Source: Pseudonocardia humida (GTDB taxonomy: Bacteria; Actinomycetota; Actinomycetes; Mycobacteriales; Pseudonocardiaceae). Taken from it: a DNA stretch of 64,000 nt. Position numbers and translations under genes: made by a program. Positions within the stretch are counted from its first letter, which is position 1, and each line of letters opens with the position of its first letter. Below the pieces are notes generated by a model, which saw nothing but the letters and a program-made list of their open reading frames with translations, did not search any database and had not been told where the DNA came from. This document shows, piece by piece, positions 42,455 to 49,152 of this stretch. The stretch covers positions 186,001 through 250,000 of the forward strand of contig NZ_JAGSOV010000034.1 of assembly GCF_023898865.1 (NCBI RefSeq), read 5' to 3'.

Positions 42455-43180
42455 ATGGGGTGCGACGAGTGCCGGGAGGCGATCTCCGCGCAGTTGGACG
42501 GGGAGGCGTCGGCCGACGACGAGCGGGAGGTGGCCGCGCACCTGCCCGGCTGCCCGGACTGCCGGTCCTTCGCCGACCGGGCCGCCCGCGTCACCCGGCT
42601 GACCCGCACGGGAGTGGCCGAACCGGGGCCCGACCTGGCGGCCGCCGTGCTGGCCGCGGCACCGCCACCGCCCCGCCGCCGGGCGGAGACGGCGGTGCGG
42701 TCGGCGCTCTACGCCGTGGGCGTCGGGCAGCTGGCGCTGTCGCTCGCCGCCGTCGTCGGTGCCGCCGGCGCCGACCACGGCGGGATGGCCGGCGCCAGCA
42801 TGGCGCACATGGCGCACGAGGGGGCGGCCTGGAACGTGGCGCTCGGCGTCGGCTTCCTGTGGGCGGCGTCCGTCCGGGGTGACCGGCTGTCGGGCCTGGT
42901 GCCGCTGCTCTCCGCGTTCGTCGCCGTGCTCGCCGCGCTCAGCGCGCTCGACCTGGCCGCCGGGCGGGTCGCGCCGGAGCGGCTCGCCACCCACCTGCTC
43001 GCGGTCGCCGGGCTGGTGCTGATCCTGCTCCGGCGCCGGGGCGGCCCGGGCCGCGGTGGGCGCCGTCCACGACGCCGTTCCGAGCGGACCACGACCGGCG
43101 CGGACCCGCGCCGCTCCGAGCTGCCCCGGCCCGACGGCCCCCGGGGCCTGCGGCCCACCGCGCACCGCCCCGCCGCCTGA
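42455..43180 (+). CDS. zf-HC2 anti-sigma factor with Met/His-rich loop
   Basis: A 241-residue membrane protein. The N-terminal zinc-binding anti-sigma domain has C6 and the H29-x3-C33-x2-C36 triad ([13 protein letters not shown]). After a Pro-rich linker come about four helices (from [20 protein letters not shown] near residue 90 to [13 protein letters not shown] near 190) and a basic tail. Between the first two helices lies [16 protein letters not shown] (about 108-123), three His and three Met that would lie outside and could bind copper. It is divergent from sigC and so probably holds SigC at the membrane until a metal signal comes. Metal sensing is inference. Confidence 0.8.
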   Translation: MGCDECREAISAQLDGEASADDEREVAAHLPGCPDCRSFADRAARVTRLTRTGVAEPGPDLAAAVLAAAPPPPRRRAETAVRSALYAVGVGQLALSLAAVVGAAGADHGGMAGASMAHMAHEGAAWNVALGVGFLWAASVRGDRLSGLVPLLSAFVAVLAALSALDLAAGRVAPERLATHLLAVAGLVLILLRRRGGPGRGGRRPRRRSERTTTGADPRRSELPRPDGPRGLRPTAHRPAA

Positions 43181-43230
43181 ACACGCACCGGCAGGTCCGC
43201 GGGCCGGGCTGCCCGCTGCCGGGTGCCGGG

Positions 43231-43434
43231 TCAGCCCACCTGCGCCAGGACGTCGTCGAGCACCCCGCTGCGCACGTCCGCGACCAGGTCCGCGAGCTGG
43301 CCCAGGCTCATCTGGATGCGCTGGCCGAAGTCGTCGGTGATCACCACCCGCTTCTCGGGTGCGGCCGCGTCGTCGATGTGCAGCTCCGGGCAGCCGCAGT
43401 TGCACTGGCCGCAGAAGGTGGCGATGTGTCGCAT
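43231..43434 (-). CDS. Small Cys-rich protein (CxxCxCxC), candidate metal ligand or RiPP precursor
   Basis: A 67-residue protein. Residues 8-16 are CGQCNCGCP, four cysteines within eight residues, followed by ELHIDDAAAPEKRVVITDDF and an amphipathic helix (SLGQLADLVADVRSGVLDDV). Small proteins of this look occur in actinobacteria as hypotheticals; I know no assigned function. It has its own SigC-type promoter 56 nt upstream and lies 126 bp downstream of the luciferase-like gene on the same strand. The cysteines could bind Cu, Zn or Fe-S, or be the site of modification by the flavoenzyme. Ribosome site weak (GGGG, 6 nt). Confidence 0.75.
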   Translation of the reverse strand: MRHIATFCGQCNCGCPELHIDDAAAPEKRVVITDDFGQRIQMSLGQLADLVADVRSGVLDDVLAQVG

Positions 43435-43489
43435 GGGAACCCCGATCCGGTCGGATGGCTGGTGCCCGTCGAGGGCACCACGTCCCACG

Positions 43490-43516
43490 GGTCGTCCACA
43501 ACCGTCCTGCGGTTCC
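43490..43516 (-). promoter_or_regulatory. SigC-type promoter of the Cys-rich protein gene
   Basis: On the minus strand GGAACC (43516-43511), 16-nt spacer, CGACC (43494-43490). The gene starts 55 nt further on. Confidence 0.7.
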
Positions 43517-43560
43517 GGCCGCCACCCGGTCGGTTCATCCGCAGCGACCGACGGGCTCGC

Positions 43561-44415
43561 TCACGGTCGAACCGTCCCGGCGGCCAGGGCCGAGCGCACG
43601 GCCGCGGACACCGCGCGCAACGTGCCCAGGTGCGCCGAGAAGCCCGCAGCGGCCGGCCCGGTCTGCACCACCAGCTCGGTCGCCGACGGCAGGGCCGGGT
43701 CCGCCGCCCACCTGTCCAGCTGCGCCGCGCCCGGCTCCCCCGCGGGCACCACCCGGCACAGGGCCACCCGCGGATCGGCGGCGGCGCAGCGGTAGCGGAA
43801 GAGGCCCTCGACCGTGCCCGGCAGGTGCGCCGGGCGCCCGGACAGCACGCCGATCCCCCGGTCCGCCGCGGCGTCCACGCCGGCCGCGGACCCGGTGGCC
43901 CACCACAGCCGGCTGCGCAGCCCGGTCGCCGCCGGCACCAGCCAGGACCCGGTCAGCTCCGCGCACAGGACGTCGACCACGCGCTCGCAGTCGTGGTGGC
44001 GGCGGTCGTGGTCGCGGCCGAACGCCGCCGACGCCGCCGCGTCCGCCCCGGCGCCCACGCCCAGCTCCAGCCGCCCGCCGGACAGCACGTCGACGACGGC
44101 AGCGTCCTCGGCCAACCGGCGCGGATCCTCCAACGCCGCGGCCACCACCGCCGTCCCCAACCGGATCGTCGAGGTCCGCTCGGCCACCGCGCCCAGCAGC
44201 ACCAGCGGCGAGGGCAGCAGCCCCTCCAGCGCCCCGGCGTGGTGCTGGGCGACCCAGAACGAGGCGAACCCCAGCTCCTCGGCGGCCACCGCCAGCTCGA
44301 CGGTCTCCCGGTACACCTGCGCCGGCCCACCGCGGCCGGCCACGTGGCTCAGGTAGCCGACCGGGCGGCCCCGGAAGCGCAGCGGGCCCGGCCCGTCCTG
44401 GGTGCAGACGTCCAT
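43561..44415 (-). CDS. Short luciferase-like (LLM) flavoenzyme of the sigC locus
   Basis: A 284-residue LLM protein, shorter than the usual 330-390. Family segments: VELAVAAEELGFASFWVAQH near residue 45 (AxxAExxGFxxxWVxEHH), RTSTIRLGTAVVAAALEDPR near 80, and LAEDAAVVDVLSGGRLELGV then GAGADAAASAAFGRD near 110. The C-terminal part is reduced. It would use FMNH2 or F420. With a Cys-rich protein downstream and an importer upstream, a role in oxidising or modifying a metal-binding peptide is attractive but unproven. ATG at 44415 is 9 nt after a SigC-type -10, so the mRNA is probably leaderless. Confidence 0.75.
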   Translation of the reverse strand: MDVCTQDGPGPLRFRGRPVGYLSHVAGRGGPAQVYRETVELAVAAEELGFASFWVAQHHAGALEGLLPSPLVLLGAVAERTSTIRLGTAVVAAALEDPRRLAEDAAVVDVLSGGRLELGVGAGADAAASAAFGRDHDRRHHDCERVVDVLCAELTGSWLVPAATGLRSRLWWATGSAAGVDAAADRGIGVLSGRPAHLPGTVEGLFRYRCAAADPRVALCRVVPAGEPGAAQLDRWAADPALPSATELVVQTGPAAAGFSAHLGTLRAVSAAVRSALAAGTVRP

Positions 44416-44424
44416 GCCGCAGAG

Positions 44425-44452
44425 GGTCGTCCCGGTCGCGGCACCCGGTTCC
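44425..44452 (-). promoter_or_regulatory. SigC-type promoter of the LLM gene
   Basis: On the minus strand GGAACC (44452-44447), 17-nt spacer, CGACC (44429-44425), ending 9 nt before the ATG at 44415. Spacer one base longer than at the other three sites. Confidence 0.65.
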
Positions 44453-44604
44453 CCGGACGCGACCGCGGCGCGGCCACCGGCCCGCCCCCGTCGACCAACG
44501 CCGAGGCACCCCACTGCTTGCCGGAGCAGGTGACCGGGGCACCGGCGAACGGCCGATCTCGCCGACGAACGGCCGCCCGACGGGCTACTTCGGCCGAGCG
44601 CGGG

Positions 44605-45420
44605 TCACGGGGTCCCGGTGGCCGGCTCCCGGTGGTCGAACGCGATCAGCGGGTCGCCGGTCAGCGGGTTGTCGACGACGGTGGCCCGCACGCCGAGCAC
44701 GTCCGCGAGCAGTTCCGCGGTGAGGACGTCGCGCGGCGCTCCCGAGGCCACGACCGACCCGGCCGACAGCACGTGCAGCCGGTCGCACACCGAGGCCGCG
44801 GCGTTCAGGTCGTGCAGGGCCACCAGCGCCGTGCGGCGGTGCCGGCGCAGCAGGGCCAGCAGCTCCACCTGGTGGCGCACGTCGAGGTGGTTGGTCGGCT
44901 CGTCGAGCACGAGCACGTCGGGCTGCTGGGCGAACGCCCTGGCCAGCAGCACCCGCTGGCGCTCCCCGCCGGACAGGGTGGCGAACCCGCGCCCCGCGGC
45001 GCCGGTCATGCCGACCTGTTCCAGGGCGGTGGCGATGATCTGCCGGTCGGTGGCGTCCTCGCCGGCGAACGCCCGCTTGTACGGGGTGCGGCCCATCGCG
45101 ACCACCTCGCGCACGCGCAGCTCGAAGTCGGCCCCGCGCTCCTGGGGCAGCGCCGCCACGTGCCGGGCCGCTTCGCTCGCCGCGAGCTCGCGCACGTCCC
45201 GATCGTCGACCAGCACCCGGCCGGCGTGCGGGCGCAGGTGCCGGTACACCGTGCGCAGCACGGTGGACTTGCCGCTGCCGTTCGGGCCGACGAGCCCGAC
45301 GATCTCCCCCGGCCCGGCCAGCACCGTGACCCCGGAGACGACCGCCCGGCCGGACAGCGTCACGTGCAGGTCCTCGACGGCCAGCCGCCGCATCCGCCCG
45401 GTCCTCGGCGCCGTCGTCAT
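44605..45420 (-). CDS. ABC importer ATPase, FecE/BtuD type
   Basis: A 271-residue ATP-binding subunit. Walker A VGPNGSGKSTVLRTVYR near residue 45, Q-loop LPQERGADF near 90, ABC signature ATLSGGERQRVLLARAF near 150, Walker B DVLVLDEPTNHLD near 170 and the switch histidine in LVALHDLNAAA. The closest families import iron-siderophores, cobalamin or other metal chelates. Its ATG overlaps the permease stop (ATGA), so translation is coupled. It ends the importer operon; the LLM gene follows 190 bp further with its own promoter. Confidence 0.9.
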   Translation of the reverse strand: MTTAPRTGRMRRLAVEDLHVTLSGRAVVSGVTVLAGPGEIVGLVGPNGSGKSTVLRTVYRHLRPHAGRVLVDDRDVRELAASEAARHVAALPQERGADFELRVREVVAMGRTPYKRAFAGEDATDRQIIATALEQVGMTGAAGRGFATLSGGERQRVLLARAFAQQPDVLVLDEPTNHLDVRHQVELLALLRRHRRTALVALHDLNAAASVCDRLHVLSAGSVVASGAPRDVLTAELLADVLGVRATVVDNPLTGDPLIAFDHREPATGTP

Positions 45421-46476
45421 GCCCGCTCCAACCGGCGGTCGAGCAGGAACAGCAGCACCGGCGCGCCGAGGAACGCCGTCACCACACCGATCGGCAGCTC
45501 CTGGTCGTCCAGCGCGGTGCGGGCGACCACGTCGACCGCGACCAGCAGCACCGCCCCGGTCAACGCCGAGATCGGCAGCAGTCGCCGGTGGTCGCCGCCG
45601 ACGACCGGCCGGCACACGTGCGGCACCATCAGCCCCACGAAGCCGATCGCCCCCGACACCGCCACCAGCACCCCGGTCAGCAGGCTGGTCACCACGAACA
45701 GCTCCCGGCGCAGCCGGGCGACCTCGACGCCCAGTCCGGCCGCGGTCTCGTCGCCCATCAGCAGCGCGTTGAGCCCGCGGGCCCGAGCCTGCAGCACCAC
45801 CAGGCCCAGCCCGACCGCCAGCGCGGGCAGCGCCAGCTGGTTCCACTGGGCGCCGCCGAGGGTGCCCATCAGCCAGAACAGCACCCTGCGGGTCTCCTGG
45901 TCGTCGGAGGTCTGCAGGACCAGGTAGCTGGTGATCCCGGACAGGAACTGGCCGATGGCCACCCCGGCCAGCACCAGCCGCAGCGGGGAGAACGCCCCAC
46001 CGCCGCGCGATCGCCCACACCAGCGCGAACGACGCCAGGGCCCCGAGGAACGCCGCCCCGGACAGCCCGACCGCGGCCAGGCCCCCGATCCCGGCACCGA
46101 GCACGATCGCCGCCACCGCCCCCAGCGACGCGCCGGAGGACACCCCGAGCAGGTACGGATCGGCCAGCGGATTGCGCACCAGGGCCTGCACCGCGGTGCC
46201 CACCAGACCCAACCCGGCCCCGACGAGCGCGGCCAGCAGGGCCCGTGGGACCCGCAGCTGCCACACGATCAGCCCGGACGTGCCCGGCGGGAGCTCGACC
46301 CCGGTGAGCCGGGCGCCCACGATCTCCCACACCCGGGCGAAGGGGACGTCGCTCGAGCCCAGCGACACCGCCACCGTCATCAGCACGAGCAGCGCCGCGC
46401 CCAGCACGACCGCGGCCGCGCCCGCGCGCACGGTCACCCCGGGCGTCGAGCCGGCGCGGGTGGTCAGCAGCGCCAC
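45417..46476 (-). CDS. FecCD-family permease, interrupted by a +1 frameshift
   Basis: A BtuC/FecD-like permease of about 350 residues and ten helices, split between two frames. The first half (from GTG 46476, VVALLTTRAGSTPGVTVRAG onward, with QALVRNPLADPYLLGVSSGA) runs to FALVWAIARRWG. The second half resumes one frame over at AFSPLRLVLAGVAIGQFLSG and ends RRLERA. The switch lies in a C-run (45995-45998); removing one C restores ARRWAFSPLRL and an intact protein. So this is either a real null mutation or a sequencing error. The start overlaps the binding-protein stop (TAGTG), as expected for a functional operon. Confidence 0.8.
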
Positions 46477-47543
46477 TACTGCTCCGCTCGCAGCCGGTCC
46501 GGGTACAGGGTGGCGGCGATCCGCCGGACCGTGTCGGCGTTGCGGACCCCGGCGATGGTGGTGACCTCCGAGGGGATGCGCAGGAACCGGTCCTGCTGGA
46601 CCGCGGCCAGCCCGGCGGTGGCGGGGAACTCCTTGAGGAAGCGGACGCCCTCCGCGAACCCCGCCTCGTTGGCCTCGACGCTGCCCCGGTTGCGCACCCC
46701 GAGCTGGATCCAGTCGGGGTCGCGCGCCACCACCTCCTCCCAGCTGGTCTGCCGGAAGGTGCCCGCGCAGTCGGAGAAGACGTTCCGCGCCCCGGCCAGG
46801 GTGATCGCCGCGTGGGCGACCTGCTGGTTGCACGTGGCCATCGGGTCGCCCGGCGTCGGGCCGACGTCGAAGAAGAAGTACGACGGCCGCTGCTCCATCG
46901 GCACCGGCCCGATCGCCGCCTGCACCTCATCGACGGTGGCCTCCATGCCCGCGACCAGCTCGTCGGCCTTCGCTGAGGTGCCGGTCAACGTCCCGAGGCG
47001 GCGGATGTCGTCCCCCTCCACCGAAAGGTCCTCCACCGGCCCGCCCCGCGGCGGGCAGGAGGTGGACTGCAGGAAGACCTCCTCGATCCCCGCCGCCGCG
47101 TACTCCTCGGCCGTGGGGACCTGGCCCGCCGCCCCACCCATCGACCCCATGCTCGAGAACGTCGTGATGAACGTGTCGGCGCCCGATCCGAGCAGGGTCT
47201 CCTTCGGGATGATCGCCGTGCCCAGCACCGGCACCGCGGCGCCGGCGTCGGCCAGCTCCGGCGGCAGCGCGCCCGGCGCGGGCGGGAAGCCCGTGCCCAG
47301 GACACGGTCCTGCGCGCCCAACCACAGCAGCATCTCCAGACCGGACGCGTTGCTGGTGACCACCTTCGTGGGCAGCGCCGGCACGTCGAGGGCCGCGCCG
47401 CAGTTCTCGATCCGCACCGGGAACCCGGCCGCCGGCGCGGGCGCCGGCCCGGCGTCCGCAGCCACCGCGCCACCCCCGCACGCCCCCACCAGGAGGCCCG
47501 AGACCGCCAGCAGGCCGCCCAGCACCCGACAGCCCATCCGCAT
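46476..47543 (-). CDS. FecB/BtuF-type metal-chelate-binding lipoprotein
   Basis: A 355-residue substrate-binding protein. The lipobox VGAC gives lipidation at cysteine 22. The two-lobe periplasmic-binding-protein III fold is seen from RIENCGAALDVPALPTKVVT, where the first strand lies, to DPDWIQLGVRN in the second lobe. Relatives bind ferric siderophores, cobalamin or haem. Several Met and Cys residues are present (SMGSMGG, QSTSCPP, DPMATCNQQ), perhaps relevant for a soft metal. ATG at 47543 follows GGGAG. First gene of the importer operon, 46 nt after a SigC-type promoter. Confidence 0.85.
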   Translation of the reverse strand: MRMGCRVLGGLLAVSGLLVGACGGGAVAADAGPAPAPAAGFPVRIENCGAALDVPALPTKVVTSNASGLEMLLWLGAQDRVLGTGFPPAPGALPPELADAGAAVPVLGTAIIPKETLLGSGADTFITTFSSMGSMGGAAGQVPTAEEYAAAGIEEVFLQSTSCPPRGGPVEDLSVEGDDIRRLGTLTGTSAKADELVAGMEATVDEVQAAIGPVPMEQRPSYFFFDVGPTPGDPMATCNQQVAHAAITLAGARNVFSDCAGTFRQTSWEEVVARDPDWIQLGVRNRGSVEANEAGFAEGVRFLKEFPATAGLAAVQQDRFLRIPSEVTTIAGVRNADTVRRIAATLYPDRLRAEQ

Positions 47544-47576
47544 GCGCACTCCCGTCGTCAGGAGGCCCGCACCGGG

Positions 47577-47619
47577 CCCCGGAACAGTGGTCGCCGGATG
47601 GGGCGGAACGGTTCCGGGG
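47577..47619. repeat. Inverted repeat around the importer promoter
   Basis: CCCCGGAAC (47577-47585) and GTTCCGGGG (47611-47619) are a perfect 9-bp inverted repeat 25 bp apart. The right arm overlaps the GGAACC -35 of the importer promoter on the minus strand. Confidence 0.4.
47589..47615 (-). promoter_or_regulatory. SigC-type promoter of the importer operon
   Basis: On the minus strand GGAACC (47615-47610), 16-nt spacer, CGACC (47593-47589), 45 nt before the ATG of the binding protein. I looked for a cobalamin riboswitch in 47550-47839 and did not find one. Confidence 0.7.
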
Positions 47620-47839
47620 TCCTTCCGCGAGGTGGGCGGGTTGTCGGGCCGGTAGCCCTCCGGCGACTCCTGTGGCGCAGGTCACCAGGTGTCCCGCGAC
47701 GGTCGCGACGGGTTCCACCGCCGCGGCGGGTCTCGATCCGGACGCCGAACCGACCACCACTCGGCATGGCGCCGCTCCGACCCGCTGACCGACACCCACT
47801 CGGCCGGGGCGACCCGGCACGACGACGAGGAAGACGTGC

Positions 47840-49066
47840 ATGAGCACCCACACCGCGGGCCTGGCCCCGCGCCGGGCGAACCTCGCCCTGGCCGCCCTGT
47901 TCGGCGGCATGTTCGTGATGGGCAGCGTCGAGCTGCTCGTGGTCGGCGTGCTCGACCTGGTCGCCGCCGACCTGCAGGTCCCCATCGCGACCGCCGGCAC
48001 CCTGGTCACGGCGTACGCGTTGGGCCTGGCCGTCGGCGGGCCGGTCCTCACCGCGCTGACCATCCGGTTGAACCGGCGCACCGTCCTCGCCGCTGCGCTC
48101 GCGCTGTTCGCGCTGGCCAACCTGGTCGCGGTGCTGACCACCGGCTACGGCCTGCTCCTCGGCACGCGCGTGCTCGCCGGCGCGCTGCAGGGCGTGTTCA
48201 TCGCCGCCGCGTTCGCCGCAGGCACCGCGGTCGTTCCACCGGAGCGGACCGGCCGGGCGATCTCGGTGGTGATCTCCGGGGTCGCGGTGTCCGGTGCGGT
48301 GGGCGTGCCGGTGGGCACGCTGCTCGGCCAGCTGCTCGGCTGGCGCGGCTCGTTCACCGCCGTCGTGGTGCTCGCCGTCCTGGCGCTGGTCGCTGTCGTC
48401 CCGCTCGTCCCCGCCGTGCCCGGCACCACCGCAGGCGTCGGCGACCAGGCCCGGTACGCGTTCGCGCCGCGGGTGCTCGCCGTGCTGGCGCTGCACGTGC
48501 TGGTGTTCGCCTCGGTGTACGCGGCGCTGACCTACATCGTGCCGTTCCTGCAGACCGTCACCGGCGTCTCCGGGCCGCTGATCAGCGTCTTCCTGCTGGC
48601 CTACGGCGTGGCCACGGCGGTGGGCTCGTTCGGCGGCGGCCGCTTCGCCGACCGGGACGCAGCCCGCACGCTGGTCGTGGCGACGACCGGCACTGCGCTG
48701 TGCCTGCTGGCGCTGTACCTCGTCGGCTCGGTCCCCGTCCTGGTGGCGCTGGTGCTGCTGGCGCTGGGCGTGGTCGCGATGGGCATGACACCCTCGCTGC
48801 AGTACCGGGTGGTCAGCCTGGCCGGACCCGGTGGCGGGCTGGCCCAGTCGATGCCCGCGTCCGCGGTCAACATCGGCATCGCGGTCGGGTCGTCCGCCGG
48901 CGGCGCGGCGATCGCCGGCTCGACCGCCTCCGCGGCGGTGCTGACCGGCCTGGCCCTCGCCGCGGTCGCGGTTCCGGTCGCGTGGGCCACCAGCGCGCTG
49001 CGGCCGCCCGCCCTCGAGCCGCGGACCGCCGCCGAGGCGGACGCGTGCCGGGTGGGCGGCCGCTGA
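47840..49066 (+). CDS. MFS transporter, DHA1 (AraJ/chloramphenicol-exporter-like)
   Basis: A 408-residue, 12-helix exporter. The helix 1-2 region (MFVMGSVELLVVGVLDLVAA) and the antiporter-type motif near helix 5 (ISGVAVSGAVGVPVGTLLGQ then LLGWRGSFTAV) match the arabinose-efflux/chloramphenicol-exporter type. The loop FADRDAARTLV in the second half corresponds to the repeated motif A. The region between it and the divergent binding-protein gene holds the SigC promoter facing the other way. No evidence ties this gene to the metal system. Convergent with the large kinase-GGDEF gene. Confidence 0.85.
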   Translation: MSTHTAGLAPRRANLALAALFGGMFVMGSVELLVVGVLDLVAADLQVPIATAGTLVTAYALGLAVGGPVLTALTIRLNRRTVLAAALALFALANLVAVLTTGYGLLLGTRVLAGALQGVFIAAAFAAGTAVVPPERTGRAISVVISGVAVSGAVGVPVGTLLGQLLGWRGSFTAVVVLAVLALVAVVPLVPAVPGTTAGVGDQARYAFAPRVLAVLALHVLVFASVYAALTYIVPFLQTVTGVSGPLISVFLLAYGVATAVGSFGGGRFADRDAARTLVVATTGTALCLLALYLVGSVPVLVALVLLALGVVAMGMTPSLQYRVVSLAGPGGGLAQSMPASAVNIGIAVGSSAGGAAIAGSTASAAVLTGLALAAVAVPVAWATSALRPPALEPRTAAEADACRVGGR

Positions 49067-49152
49067 GGCGCGGCCGTCCGGGGGATCGGGCCGGCAGACG
49101 GCGGACCGCCCGCCGGGATGGTTCATCCGGGCAGGCCCGCGAGCGCGAGCGG

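Noticed and set aside
32003..43180. PrsW at 32003 as the protease of the zf-HC2 anti-sigma factor at 42455
   Set aside because: They are 10 kb apart and have different promoter motifs; nothing in the sequence links them.
45424..45434. CTCCAAC heptamer at the 3' end of the permease
   Set aside because: It is inside the coding sequence (RRLERA), single, not phased with a second heptamer and not upstream of a start in the right orientation. Similar single hits in coding DNA (for example 5270, 44120, 53262) were dismissed too.
47550..47839. Cobalamin riboswitch in front of the BtuF/FecB-type operon
   Set aside because: I looked for the B12-box and the conserved core on the minus strand and found only isolated similar words. 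A SigC-type promoter explains the region better.
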